From NCBI GenBank assembly GCA_045535305.1, contig JAZSLJ010000091.1:1-64000 (forward strand): a stretch of DNA of 64,000 nt. Direction: 5' to 3'. Shown here in pieces: positions 24,049 through 33,391 of the stretch (positions within the stretch are counted from its first letter, which is position 1; the number at the start of each line of letters is the position of its first letter). This DNA comes from UBA1081 sp045535305. Its GTDB lineage: Bacteria; Bacillota; Clostridia; Oscillospirales; Acutalibacteraceae. The notes beneath the pieces were generated by a model that was not told where the DNA came from, searched no databases, and saw only the letters and a program-made list of their open reading frames with translations. Made by a program: the position numbers and the translations under genes.

Positions 24049-25533
24049 ATGGCAGAAATACAAAGTTCCGCTGTTGATAAACAGCTTGAACAACAAAATA
24101 AATTCTACCTTTCTCCAAAGGAAATGGCATCATATATTCTTTCCGGTGTGGGTGATAAAAACTGGGAAACTTTCAGCGGAAGCAACTCGGATTTTTATTA
24201 CAGAACCATTATCGGGGCTGAAGCCGCAACATTGAGTACAGCAAGCGTTATATGTACATTTGCAGATACCTTTGACAATGCGATTTCCGGCCCGATTCTT
24301 GACAGAACAAGAACGCGCTGGGGCAGAGTGCGCCCTTACCTTTTGCTGACATTACCTTTGTGGCTGATTTCAAATATGACGCCCTGGCTGCTTCCTGAGG
24401 GAAAGTCCCAGCTGATTTATCTGGGTATATTTGCAGTTCTTTATTACATAGGTTCAATAGCAAACTCATTCTACACTCCTGCATATTCTGCATTGCTGTA
24501 TAATCTTACGCCCAACGTCAATGAGCGAAACCGTCTTATTGCGGCAGATACGTATGTTGACCTTTTCGGCGTCTGGATTCCGTCGCTGTTCCCGTTTTTT
24601 ATTGACTTTTTGCCCGAATCAATATCAAGACGTGCTATTTATATGGGTGGCGCGATATTCTTCGTTGCACTTGTTATAATTTTCAGAACATTCGGCTTCT
24701 TCTCCCTTCGTGAGAGAGTTCCGCTTGCTTCAAGGCAAGAGATGAGTCAGGTCAGCGTGTGGCAATCCGTTAAAATGGTTGCAAAATGTCAGCCTATGTG
24801 GATTCTGTTGATAAAGGGATTTTTTGAAATAGGCAGAGGTATCAGCTCACGTGTGCAGAATGACTTCTGGCTTAATTGCTACGGTAAGGTTTCATACAGC
24901 ACCATTACAAGCTTGTTTACAGGCTTGCCGAGCTATTTCGTTTTACCTCTTGCACCAAAGCTTACCAAAAAAATGGGGCTTAAAAATCTTGCATCATTCA
25001 GCTATGCAATCTGCGGCGTTACTTACATAATAATGTGGTTTATAGGTTATAATCCTTTCGGCGACGAGCATCTTGTGCTTAATCTGATTTATATGACAAT
25101 CGGCCTTACCGTTGCAGGTTCTTTCAACAGCGTTCAGAGATATTGTACAACGGCTCTTACAGGCGATATGTATGACTATGTTGAGTGGAAAACAGGTATC
25201 AGAAACGAGGGTATCATGAGTGCAGCTATGGGCTATGTAAACCTTATTGTTAATCAGGTTTCAACCCTTCTCAGCGGCGGACTTATTACCGTTCTGGGCG
25301 TAAAATCAAAGTATATGGGCGGCAAACTTGTGCGTCAGACTGATCCTGTAATGCTTAAAAATATATGGATGCTTTTCGCGTTGCTTATAGGCGTGGGAAG
25401 AACTATAGAAGCAATTATACTTTTGTTCTTTAAAGTACACGGCAAAACGAGGGAGCAGATGATGCATGATCTGGCTGTTTCACGAGCCGCAAAGGTGCTT
25501 GATACAGGTGAAAAAGAATCCCAAAGCGAATAA
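24049..25533 (+). CDS. GPH/MelB-type sugar:cation symporter
   Basis: 494 residues, about 12 membrane helices. The DRTRTRWGRVRPYLLL motif between helices 2 and 3 is the signature of the glycoside-pentoside-hexuronide:cation symporter family (MelB, XylP, GusB), as is the NSFYTPAYSALLYNLTPN region. It would import a sugar or uronide with Na+ or H+. ATG at 24049 has GGGAG 8 bases ahead. Alone between divergent and unrelated genes, so no substrate hint from context; uxaC in the same window makes a hexuronide possible. Confidence 0.87.
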   Translation: MAEIQSSAVDKQLEQQNKFYLSPKEMASYILSGVGDKNWETFSGSNSDFYYRTIIGAEAATLSTASVICTFADTFDNAISGPILDRTRTRWGRVRPYLLLTLPLWLISNMTPWLLPEGKSQLIYLGIFAVLYYIGSIANSFYTPAYSALLYNLTPNVNERNRLIAADTYVDLFGVWIPSLFPFFIDFLPESISRRAIYMGGAIFFVALVIIFRTFGFFSLRERVPLASRQEMSQVSVWQSVKMVAKCQPMWILLIKGFFEIGRGISSRVQNDFWLNCYGKVSYSTITSLFTGLPSYFVLPLAPKLTKKMGLKNLASFSYAICGVTYIIMWFIGYNPFGDEHLVLNLIYMTIGLTVAGSFNSVQRYCTTALTGDMYDYVEWKTGIRNEGIMSAAMGYVNLIVNQVSTLLSGGLITVLGVKSKYMGGKLVRQTDPVMLKNIWMLFALLIGVGRTIEAIILLFFKVHGKTREQMMHDLAVSRAAKVLDTGEKESQSE

Positions 25534-25548
25534 TTTTTACCACCGCTA

Positions 25549-25577
25549 TTGACAATTATTTTTAACTGATATATAAT
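25549..25577 (+). promoter_or_regulatory. Perfect sigma-A promoter
   Basis: TTGACA, 17 bases, TATAAT, for the secreted protein gene at 25619. Confidence 0.85.
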
Positions 25578-25618
25578 GATGATGTGTATATATTTATAAT
25601 TTTTTCAAGGAGGAAAAA

Positions 25619-26764
25619 ATGATGAACAAGATGAAAAAAATTATCGCTGTGCTTCTTACCGTGATAATGTCATTCGGTATTGTTTCTGTTGTTGCTTTTG
25701 CGGTTGACGAAACAACATACGAGGTTACTTTTGCAGACCTGCCCTATGCTATCGCAGATTACAGAGATGACTATGTCGCAGACTATATGGGTTACGAGTA
25801 CGGTGTTGATTATTGGTACGTTGTTACCAACAGCAAGGATGCATCTTTCACTACAAAAGACGGTGAAGTTCATTATGTTGCTGCAGGCACAAAAACAGAA
25901 ATCAAGGGTGATCCCGTAAGCATCACTGTTGATGCAGGCTCAGCTATTGAATTTACAGTTGAAGTTGCAGATTATATTGAGGCTCAGTCCGTAAGAGTTA
26001 TAGCTTTTGCTACAGGAACAGATGAAGATGAGATTGCAGAGCTTGATCCTCTTTCAACAAACCTTACTGTAAATCCCGGTGAGCCCTATGAGAATTACTA
26101 TATTGCAAAGAGCAGTGTAGGTACATACGGCATTTATCCCGATAAGGATATTACAATTTGTGTTTCAGAATATCATCTTTATAACGACTGTTTCCTTTAC
26201 AATTTCCCCAAATCAGATTATTATACAGCAAACAGAGTTATCTATCGCGGTGCAGATTTATCAGAAGATTCAATCAAGAACCCCGCATCATACGAAACTG
26301 TAGAGTGGGGCAACACAAAGGTTGTTTACGAAAATGAAACTCTTTTCTTTGAGGTAAGACTTGATCTTGATTCAGAGTATGATCTTCATTATGATACATA
26401 TGAGGTTTATTACCTTGTTGATGAACTCGGCGCAATCGTAGGTGAAATCAGCGGTACTGAAAAGGTTTATATTGACCCCGTTTATACATACATTGATAAT
26501 GAATCCAACGAGAAAGTTGATATCTATGCGATTGAAAACGTAAGCAAAGATGTTGTTATTAAGGTAACAAATACTGTAACTTACACAATTTCAATGCTTG
26601 CTGAGCTTCTCAGCGATTTCAGCCTTGATGCACTTGGTGAGTTAGATCTTAGTGCTATTGATATGTCTCCTATGCTTGAGCTTCTTCTCAGAATTGTTAA
26701 TCTTATTGTAAAGATGCTCAATTCATTCGGTCTTAACATTAACATCGGTGATTTACTCGGTTAA
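25619..26764 (+). CDS. Secreted protein of unknown function with hydrophobic C-terminal tail
   Basis: 381 residues. Signal peptide (about 1-28, ending AFA), then a beta-rich, acidic and Tyr-rich region without a family I recognise, then a final ~40 residues that are strongly hydrophobic/amphipathic (LELLLRIVNLIVKMLNSFGL...). No LPxTG motif and no dockerin. It has an excellent RBS (AAGGAGG) and a perfect promoter, so it is probably abundant. It is weakly similar in layout (GxYxI...KDxTI) to the convergent gene at 26935-27360, and shares the tail type with the giant protein at 52672-59373. Confidence 0.8.
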   Translation: MMNKMKKIIAVLLTVIMSFGIVSVVAFAVDETTYEVTFADLPYAIADYRDDYVADYMGYEYGVDYWYVVTNSKDASFTTKDGEVHYVAAGTKTEIKGDPVSITVDAGSAIEFTVEVADYIEAQSVRVIAFATGTDEDEIAELDPLSTNLTVNPGEPYENYYIAKSSVGTYGIYPDKDITICVSEYHLYNDCFLYNFPKSDYYTANRVIYRGADLSEDSIKNPASYETVEWGNTKVVYENETLFFEVRLDLDSEYDLHYDTYEVYYLVDELGAIVGEISGTEKVYIDPVYTYIDNESNEKVDIYAIENVSKDVVIKVTNTVTYTISMLAELLSDFSLDALGELDLSAIDMSPMLELLLRIVNLIVKMLNSFGLNINIGDLLG

Positions 26765-26792
26765 TTCTTTGCAAGTCAATTTTATATAAAGT

Positions 26793-26830
26793 AACCACAG
26801 GCAGGATTTTCCCGTCTGTGGTTCTTTTTT
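26793..26830 (+). terminator. Terminator of the secreted protein gene
   Basis: AACCACAG...CTGTGGTT stem then TTCTTTTTT. Confidence 0.85.
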
Positions 26831-26890
26831 ATGTGTTATAGGTTGCTTGTTGTGTTTGGTAATGAGAATGAATATAATCAACATTATGGC

Positions 26891-26923
26891 AATAAAATGC
26901 CGAGTGTCCTGACGAACACTCGG
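26891..26923 (-). terminator. Terminator of gene 26935-27360
   Basis: Minus strand CCGAGTGT...ACACTCGG stem, then CATTTTATT. Confidence 0.8.
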
Positions 26924-26934
26924 TAAGTTTAGTT

Positions 26935-27360
26935 TTAGAAAGACATAAGACCTTCGAAAAGGCTTATAAACCACTCAAAGATACTTCTTACAAAAACGAT
27001 GAGTGAAGCAAAAAGGTTTGACTGCTCTTCTTCCATGGAAAGATAAGCTTTAACTGTTGCATCCTTGTCCATTTCGGGAATGGTGTAAATGCCGTGAACA
27101 TCGGGTTCAACAACAACCATATCAATTTCTACAATTACAAATAAGTCTGAATAGTTTTCGGGAACTTCAATGTAGAATTTGAAATCCTCACCGGGTTTTA
27201 CATACCAATCGTAGCCGTTTGCAGGAACAATGGTAATTTTTGAATCCTCTGTAATGTCTTGAACATAATAGGTCTGATACTCACTTGCGGCAGCTGCAGA
27301 TACAGCTAATGCTGAAAATGCGAGAATCAGAGCAAGAAATACAGAAACAATTTTTTTCAT
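26935..27360 (-). CDS. Small secreted protein with hydrophobic C-terminal tail
   Basis: 141 residues. Signal peptide (about 1-22, ending SAAAA), a beta-rich middle with GYDWYVKPGEDFKFYIEVPENY and VHGIYTIPEMDKDATVKAYL, then a hydrophobic tail (FASLIVFVRSIFEWFISLF...) that runs to the last residue. No known family recognised. It reads as a short, distant relative of the single repeat seen in the convergent protein at 25619-26764. ATG follows GGAGG; promoter at 27393-27421. Confidence 0.78.
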   Translation of the reverse strand: MKKIVSVFLALILAFSALAVSAAAASEYQTYYVQDITEDSKITIVPANGYDWYVKPGEDFKFYIEVPENYSDLFVIVEIDMVVVEPDVHGIYTIPEMDKDATVKAYLSMEEEQSNLFASLIVFVRSIFEWFISLFEGLMSF

Positions 27361-27392
27361 TGTTTTGCGCCTCCATTATTTAATTTGGTTAT

Positions 27393-27421
27393 ATTATACA
27401 CGATAAATTCATGTAAATCAA
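27393..27421 (-). promoter_or_regulatory. Promoter of the small secreted protein gene
   Basis: Minus strand TTGATT, 17 bases, TATAAT. Confidence 0.72.
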
Positions 27422-27439
27422 TACCTAAAATTGAAATTA

Positions 27440-27470
27440 CAATCAAAAATACCGGAGACGAATCTCCGGT
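27440..27470 (-). terminator. Terminator of rny
   Basis: Minus strand ACCGGAGA-TTCG-TCTCCGGT stem, 8 bp with a stable TTCG loop, then ATTTTT. Confidence 0.85.
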
Positions 27471-27478
27471 AAAAATTT

Positions 27479-29029
27479 TTATTTTGCAATATCCACTGCT
27501 CTGCTTTCTCTTATGATGTTGACTTTAATCTGGCCGGGATATTCAAGCTCGCTTTCAATTTTCTTAACAATATCTCTTGCGATAATAACCATCTGATCGT
27601 CAGAAACGATTTCAGGTTTAACCATAATGCGGATTTCACGACCGGCCTGAATAGCGTAGGATTTTTCAACACCTTCAAAGGATGTAGCAATGTTTTCAAG
27701 AGTTTCAAGACGCTTGATGTAGTTCTGTACATTTTCTCGTCTTGCGCCGGGACGTGCTGCAGAGATTGCGTCAGCAGCCTGAACAAGACAAGCAATAATC
27801 GTTTTTGCTTCAACATCGCCGTGGTGAGCGTGAATAGCATGTACAACAGCATCGTTTTCTCTGAATTTCTTTGCGTATTCAACACCGAGCTGAATGTGAG
27901 TGCCTTCCTGCTGATGGTCAAGTGCCTTACCGATATCGTGAAGCAAACCTGCACGTTTTGCAGTTTTAACGTCTGCACCGATTTCTGCGGCCATAAGACC
28001 TGCAATATAAGAAACTTCAAGTGAATGATTAAGCACGTTCTGACCGTAGCTTGTGCGGTATTTCAGTCTGCCCAGAAGCTTTGTGAGTTCGCCGTGAATG
28101 CCGTTTACGCCGGCTTCAATAACAGCGCGTTCACCTGCCTGCTTAATTGACTGCTCAACTTCTCTTTTTGATTTTTCATACATTTCCTCAATACGGGCGG
28201 GATGAATTCTGCCGTCTGTAATGAGTTTTTCAATAGTAAGCCTTGCAACCTCTCGTCTGACAGGGTCAAAGCTTGATACTGTAATTGCTTCAGGTGTGTC
28301 GTCAATAATAAGGTCAACACCTGTGATTGTTTCAAGAGTTTTGATGTTTCTGCCTTCTCTGCCGATGATTCGACCTTTCATTTCATCATTGGGAAGGACA
28401 ACTGTTGTTACGGTTGCTTCTGCAGTATGGTCTGCTGCGCATCTCTGGATTGCTGCGGTGATAATCTCTCTTGCAAGAGTATCCGCTTCATCTCTTGTCT
28501 GCTGTTCAAGTTCCATAATTTTGAGAGCTTTTTCGTGTGTTAACTCGCCCTCAAGCAATTTGATAAGGTATTCTTTTGCCTGTTCTTTTGTGAAACCTGA
28601 GATTTTTTCGAGCATATCGAACTGACTCTTTTTAAGAGCTTCGATTTCTGCAAGTTTTTCTTCTGCTTCTTTGATCTTTTTAGCAAGCTGTTCTTCTTTA
28701 TGTTCAAGATTGTCAGCTTTCTTTTCAAGATTTTCTTCTTTTTGAACAATTCTGCGTTCCTGTTTCTGGACTTCGTTTCTGCGTTCTCTTATTTCTCTTT
28801 CAAGATCCGTACGCTGTTTATGTATCTCATCCTTGGCTTCAAGAATTGCTTCTTTCTTTTTGGATTCTGCTTCGGAAACAGCCTGACTTACGATTCTGTT
28901 GGCTTCTTCCGTTGCTGAACCTATGGCTGCTTCTGCAACTCTTTTTCTGTGTATACCGCCGAGAACAAATCCGACAACACCGAAAACTACTGCAGCTGCA
29001 ACTATAAGCCCAATAGCTAAAGCGTCCAT
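27479..29029 (-). CDS. rny: Ribonuclease Y
   Basis: 516 residues, full length. N-terminal membrane helix (about 4-26), long charged coiled coil (about 30-165, Glu/Lys-rich), KH RNA-binding domain (about 205-265; GRIIGREGRNIKTLE), and an HD domain with LLHDIGKALDH that holds the metal-binding His-Asp. It starts mRNA decay at the membrane by internal cleavage. ATG follows GGAGGTG; own promoter with a ~100-base leader. Single-gene transcript by its terminator. Confidence 0.97.
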   Translation of the reverse strand: MDALAIGLIVAAAVVFGVVGFVLGGIHRKRVAEAAIGSATEEANRIVSQAVSEAESKKKEAILEAKDEIHKQRTDLEREIRERRNEVQKQERRIVQKEENLEKKADNLEHKEEQLAKKIKEAEEKLAEIEALKKSQFDMLEKISGFTKEQAKEYLIKLLEGELTHEKALKIMELEQQTRDEADTLAREIITAAIQRCAADHTAEATVTTVVLPNDEMKGRIIGREGRNIKTLETITGVDLIIDDTPEAITVSSFDPVRREVARLTIEKLITDGRIHPARIEEMYEKSKREVEQSIKQAGERAVIEAGVNGIHGELTKLLGRLKYRTSYGQNVLNHSLEVSYIAGLMAAEIGADVKTAKRAGLLHDIGKALDHQQEGTHIQLGVEYAKKFRENDAVVHAIHAHHGDVEAKTIIACLVQAADAISAARPGARRENVQNYIKRLETLENIATSFEGVEKSYAIQAGREIRIMVKPEIVSDDQMVIIARDIVKKIESELEYPGQIKVNIIRESRAVDIAK

Positions 29030-29137
29030 TTTTACACCTCCGTGGAATTAATTGGATATCTGAAGATAACTGACCTTTCGGCCAAGATAAAAATCAGAAA
29101 ACAATGCAATAAAAAACATTACCGCATTATCTCTTTT

Positions 29138-29166
29138 ATTTTATAACTTTATATATATAAAGTCAA
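29138..29166 (-). promoter_or_regulatory. Promoter of rny
   Basis: Minus strand TTGACT, 17 bases, TAAAAT. Confidence 0.72.
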
Positions 29167-29192
29167 GGCTTTTTATTCTTTTAACAAAAAAT

Positions 29193-30101
29193 TTATAAGC
29201 AATTACTACCCTGTTGTATATTTTTTCTTTTCAGCTCGGCAGCAAGTGAATTTATAACATCTTTTTTATCGGCACTCCAGAGTGGAGCGATAAGTTTTTT
29301 CTTGTCGCCGTCGCCCGTAAGGCGGTGAATAACCACATTTGACGGGATGACTGTCAGCATTCTGCAAACGATGGATAAATATTCATCTTTGGAAAGAACT
29401 TTAAATTTGCCCATTTCAAAATCTTTTGCAAGATCAGTATTTTTCAAAACGTGGAGAAGTTGCAGTTTTATGCCCCATATACCGCAATCGCAGGCATACT
29501 TTACGGAATTTTCCATATCTTCCGCAGTTTCGTCGGGCAGACCTAAAATAAGATGTGCAATTACTTTGATATCCGCGTCATTAAGGTGTTTTTCTGCATT
29601 GGCAAACACTGAATTTTCATATCCTCTGCGAATATATTTTACGGAGCTTTCCTTTGATGTCTGAAAACCCAGTTCCACCCATACGGGCTTGATTTTGTTG
29701 AGCTTTTTCAGCAAATCAATTATTTTAGTATCTAAACAATCGGGCCTTGTTGCTATTGAAAGAACATCTATATCGGGATGCTCAATGGCTTCTGTAAAAA
29801 TTGCTTCAAGATAGGAAACCGGTGCGTAAGTGTTTGTGTAGCTCTGGAAATATGCAATATATTTGCCGCCTTTGTTCTTGTGAGCTACACGCAATTTTGC
29901 TTTTTCAATCTGAGCCGAAATATCACCGCAAGGTTTTTCCGCAAAATCACCCGAGCCGTCTTCCGAACAGAAAATACAGCCGTTTGTCCCAATCGTGCCG
30001 TCGCGATTGGGACAAGTCATGCCTGCATCAAGTGCAATTTTATAAAGTTTATGGCCGAAAGTTTCTTTGCAATAATCGTTGAGTGAATAATAATGCGTCA
30101 T
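29193..30101 (-). CDS. Radical SAM protein, TIGR01212/YhcC family
   Basis: 302 residues. The cluster motif appears as ACPNRDGTIG-x-x-GCIFC near residues 28-46, with spacing longer than CX3CX2C, as in the TIGR01212 family. The core TIM-barrel region includes IATRPDCLD and VELGFQT. The family is widespread in Firmicutes and without a proven substrate. ATG overlaps the U32 gene stop by four bases (ATGA), so it is the third gene of a DUF951-U32-rSAM operon. Confidence 0.9.
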   Translation of the reverse strand: MTHYYSLNDYCKETFGHKLYKIALDAGMTCPNRDGTIGTNGCIFCSEDGSGDFAEKPCGDISAQIEKAKLRVAHKNKGGKYIAYFQSYTNTYAPVSYLEAIFTEAIEHPDIDVLSIATRPDCLDTKIIDLLKKLNKIKPVWVELGFQTSKESSVKYIRRGYENSVFANAEKHLNDADIKVIAHLILGLPDETAEDMENSVKYACDCGIWGIKLQLLHVLKNTDLAKDFEMGKFKVLSKDEYLSIVCRMLTVIPSNVVIHRLTGDGDKKKLIAPLWSADKKDVINSLAAELKRKNIQQGSNCL

Positions 30102-32137
30102 AACAGCTCCCTGTAATACAGACCGCCTGTTTTTTTGCCCGTTATAGCGGATTTTGCTTTAAAACAGTCGAGTATTTTTTTGCAGTATTCGGGTTTTTCA
30201 ACAGTAAAATACAAAGTCATGAAATCAATGTTTTTTACGGTTTTGTCGCCGATGTATAAAGGCACGGAATTTAACAGGGATGAATATTTTTTATCTGAAC
30301 AGAGAATATAAAAATCCGTTTTCATTCTGTCTGTAATTTTTGTTATGCCCTTGCAATCTGCACACCCGTTTTTGCCCTGTGCGGGACACGCGCGGAAACG
30401 CATCAAGGGAAGATAGCCGTATGCAATAACTCCCTTTGGCTTTGTGCAGGTCATTTGCTCGATTGCGGCAATGCTAAGCTCAGGGGATACGGTAATATCG
30501 GTTGCTCCCAACGCTATATATTCTTTAAATGCTATGGTGTTGAGGACATTCAGACCGTGTCCGCCGTGAACGGTAAACCCTTTTTTTTCGGCGGCGGCAA
30601 GAGTGCCTATGTTGTCTGCAATAACATCGGTTACGCCCATTTCCCTGAGTTTATCAAGGGATAAAAGCAGATGTTCTTCATCCTTACAAAAAAGGAGAGA
30701 GGGGAGCTCTGCAATAAGCTTTTTGCCGAAAATTGATACCGATTCGGGATTTTTTATAATCTGATTTACAGGCAGGATAATGTATTTTACAGAGTCGTCA
30801 TCGAATGCCTGAGAAAATTTTTCAAAACGCATACGCAACTCGGATTTGCCCGAATAAGCATTGTTCGTAAAGGATTTTTTATCGGGTAATATAAATCTTT
30901 TCGGTGTTTCAGCCGAGCGTAAATCATAAAGCTTGTCAAGTGCATCTCTGCGCATAGTGTTCATCTGTGATGCAGAGAGTGAAACCCCTTCGGCAATATC
31001 AAAAGTCAGCTTGTGGGGGTAAAAAATTGTTCCGCCTGTTTTTGAAAGTGATTTTGATGCGTAAGCTTCGTCAAGTGGTTTGTTTATGGCGGGTGATGCG
31101 CCTTCCGCTGTTACCGAAACGGTATTAATGCCGTCAGATGCAGTCAATTCGGTAATATTCAAATCGGTTTTAAGGTGAAATGAAACAGGAATCTTCTGAA
31201 TCTCGTCTTTGTATAAAAGTGCAAGGTCTTTAAAAACGGGCGCAGCCGCAACAACGTCTTCTTTCTGCCTGTAACCAAACATATCAAGGGTGCGATTGTT
31301 AGCAAAATAGCCGTTTGTAAAACCGCTTCGCGAAAAAACGGCTTTGAGTTTCTGTGCATCGTACGGCTCGTTATTGATGGCATTTTTTACTGCGGTTACT
31401 GCCGCCGCAACGTATTCGGGGCGTTTCATTCTGCCTTCGATTTTAAAAGAATCAACACCGATTGCTTTTAATTCCTCAACATCGGGAAGTAATGATAAAT
31501 CCTTTAATGAAAGTACGTATTCTCTGCCGTTGCATTTGAAATTCAGACGACAGGGTTGCGCGCATTTGCCTCTGTTGCCGCTTCGCGCGCCTATCATTGA
31601 GGACAGCAGACAAGTACCCGATACACTCATACAAAGTGCGCCGTGAACAAAAACTTCAATTTCGGCATTTATGTTATCTTTGATGTGCTTTATTTCTGCG
31701 GCAGACAGCTCTCTTGCAAGAACGATTCTTTCAAATCCCAATTTTTCCGCCTGCTTTGCACCTTCAATATTGTGAACGGTCATCTGTGTTGATGCGTGCA
31801 GTTTCATTTCGGGACAATACTCTTTCCAAAGGCGGGCAACGGCTAAATCCTGAATGATAACGGCATCTGCACCGCTTTGGGCAATATTTTTTATCTCATT
31901 TATAACGCTTTCAATTTCTTTGTCGGTAACGAGAGTGTTCATTGTAACATAAACCTTTACGTTACGGGCGTGGCAATATCTGACGGCTTCAATCAAAGCC
32001 GCCTTGTCAAAATTGGTTGCACTGCTTCTTGCATTGAACTGTTCTGTTCCCAGATAAACGGCGTCTGCACCGCATCTTACTGCGGCAAGCAACTGCTCTT
32101 TTCCGCCGGCAGGCGCAAGGATTTCACATTTGCTCAT
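30098..32137 (-). CDS. U32 family peptidase-like RNA hydroxylation protein with DUF3656
   Basis: 679 residues. N-terminal U32 domain (EILAPAGGKEQLLAAVRCGADAVYLG; VFVHGALCMSVSGTC...GNRGKCAQPC, the conserved Cys set) and a long C-terminal DUF3656-type part. Proteins of this length include RlhA, which is needed for hydroxycytidine in 23S rRNA; the shorter TrhP members act on tRNA uridine-34. Which RNA is modified here is not decidable. A peptidase role is unlikely for this subgroup. Four-base overlaps on both sides tie it to DUF951 and the radical SAM gene. Confidence 0.88.
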   Translation of the reverse strand: MSKCEILAPAGGKEQLLAAVRCGADAVYLGTEQFNARSSATNFDKAALIEAVRYCHARNVKVYVTMNTLVTDKEIESVINEIKNIAQSGADAVIIQDLAVARLWKEYCPEMKLHASTQMTVHNIEGAKQAEKLGFERIVLARELSAAEIKHIKDNINAEIEVFVHGALCMSVSGTCLLSSMIGARSGNRGKCAQPCRLNFKCNGREYVLSLKDLSLLPDVEELKAIGVDSFKIEGRMKRPEYVAAAVTAVKNAINNEPYDAQKLKAVFSRSGFTNGYFANNRTLDMFGYRQKEDVVAAAPVFKDLALLYKDEIQKIPVSFHLKTDLNITELTASDGINTVSVTAEGASPAINKPLDEAYASKSLSKTGGTIFYPHKLTFDIAEGVSLSASQMNTMRRDALDKLYDLRSAETPKRFILPDKKSFTNNAYSGKSELRMRFEKFSQAFDDDSVKYIILPVNQIIKNPESVSIFGKKLIAELPSLLFCKDEEHLLLSLDKLREMGVTDVIADNIGTLAAAEKKGFTVHGGHGLNVLNTIAFKEYIALGATDITVSPELSIAAIEQMTCTKPKGVIAYGYLPLMRFRACPAQGKNGCADCKGITKITDRMKTDFYILCSDKKYSSLLNSVPLYIGDKTVKNIDFMTLYFTVEKPEYCKKILDCFKAKSAITGKKTGGLYYRELL

Positions 32138-32322
32138 TCTTCGCTGTTCCTTATGATATTTTTAATGTTTTTTTCAACCTTGGTTCTCGGCAGCATAATC
32201 TCGTGTCCGCAACCCATACATCTTATTTTAAAATCCATACCTATTCTAAGCACGCTGAATTGCTTATTTCCGCAAGGATGCTGTTTTTTCATATCAAGAA
32301 TATCTCCGACTTTAATATCCAT
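32134..32322 (-). CDS. DUF951 zinc-ribbon-like small protein
   Basis: 62 residues. Starts with DIKVGDILDMKKQHPCG and has a CG-x-n-CMGCG pair of cysteine motifs that could hold one zinc, then PRTKVEKNIK; this is the DUF951 (YyzM) pattern. Function unknown, cytoplasmic. ATG follows GGAGGTG at good spacing; its TGA overlaps the U32 ATG. It leads the U32-rSAM operon. Confidence 0.9.
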   Translation of the reverse strand: MDIKVGDILDMKKQHPCGNKQFSVLRIGMDFKIRCMGCGHEIMLPRTKVEKNIKNIIRNSEE

Positions 32323-32359
32323 GCCGACACCTCCGTTTTTTATATATTACCATAAAAAA

Positions 32360-32387
32360 TTGATTTTTGGAATAATTTTAGTATAAA
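32360..32387 (+). promoter_or_regulatory. Probable promoter of the S1-domain gene
   Basis: TTGATT, 16 bases, TATAAA; 74 bases before the ATG. Confidence 0.45.
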
Positions 32388-32461
32388 AATCTCTTGCAGA
32401 CAATATTAATTTATTACGGCTGGGTGATGCACCCTGAATTTTTATTGAAAGGAAGGTCGGT

Positions 32462-33391
32462 ATGAAGAGTTACAGACCTGAAGGCAGGATAATATATAAC
32501 AAAACGGCAGGAAACGCAGTATATTCGGCAGCATCGCTTTATGAGGCTATGGCAAACGGAACAATTCTTGAAGCAAGAGCATTACTGTGTGATAATGAAC
32601 ATAATCTTCACGTAGATTTGGGGTGTATGCGAGGCATAATTCCCCGTAACGAATGCGCAATAGGCATAAGCGACGGTACTGCCCGTGATATTGCAATAAT
32701 CTCAAGAGTCAACAAGCCTGTGTGCTTCAAAGTGCTTGAAATTGAAAATACGGCAGGTTCAATTCCCTTTGCGGTGCTGTCAAGAAAAGCCGCACAGCAG
32801 GAATGTGTTGATGAATACATATCATGGCTGTCAAAAGGTGATGTAATTGATGCCGTAGTTACGCATCTTGAACCTTTTGGTGCATTTTGTGATATAGGAT
32901 GCGGTATAAATGCGTTACTTCCCATTGACGGAGTATCTGTTTCCAGAATTCCCCATCCCTCGGCAAGATTGACCGTAAACGAGGATATAAAGGCTGTTAT
33001 ACGCAATATAGATGAGCTTGGAAGAATCACTCTGACAAGAAAAGAGTTGCTTGGTACGTGGCAGGAAAATGCAGATATGTTCTGTGTTGGGCAGACAGTG
33101 CCGGGAATAGTCCGTTCAGTTGAGAATTACGGCATTTTTGTTGAGCTTACACCTAATCTTGCAGGACTTGCGGAGCTTGTGGATGATGTGAAAGCAGGGG
33201 AGTATTGCAGTGTGTTTATAAAAAATATTATTCCCGAAAAAATGAAAGTGAAGCTTATTATTGTGGACAGTTTTACTGCCGCTTATCCGACAGAAGAAAC
33301 AAAATATTTCTTTACGGGTAATCATATGGACACATTTATTTATTCACCGGAGAATTGTGAGAAATTGATAGTGAGCGATTTTAAACAATAA
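32462..33391 (+). CDS. S1 RNA-binding domain protein
   Basis: 309 residues with three S1-like OB-fold domains: about 35-110 (diverged, GCMRGIIPRNE), about 125-195 (GDVIDAVVTHLEPFGAFCDIGCGINALLP) and about 205-270 (GQTVPGIVRSVENYGIFVELTPNLAGLAE). The family resembles short S1 homologues in Firmicutes that bind mRNA or ribosomes. RBS AAGGAAGG. The last codons and the stop lie inside the end of a small repeat element (33381-33521), so the natural C-terminus may have been altered by its insertion. Confidence 0.88.
   Translation: MKSYRPEGRIIYNKTAGNAVYSAASLYEAMANGTILEARALLCDNEHNLHVDLGCMRGIIPRNECAIGISDGTARDIAIISRVNKPVCFKVLEIENTAGSIPFAVLSRKAAQQECVDEYISWLSKGDVIDAVVTHLEPFGAFCDIGCGINALLPIDGVSVSRIPHPSARLTVNEDIKAVIRNIDELGRITLTRKELLGTWQENADMFCVGQTVPGIVRSVENYGIFVELTPNLAGLAELVDDVKAGEYCSVFIKNIIPEKMKVKLIIVDSFTAAYPTEETKYFFTGNHMDTFIYSPENCEKLIVSDFKQ

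Noticed and set aside
29778..30086. Plus-strand frames opposite the radical SAM gene
   Set aside because: Antisense shadows with no RBS; the minus-strand gene has clear family motifs.
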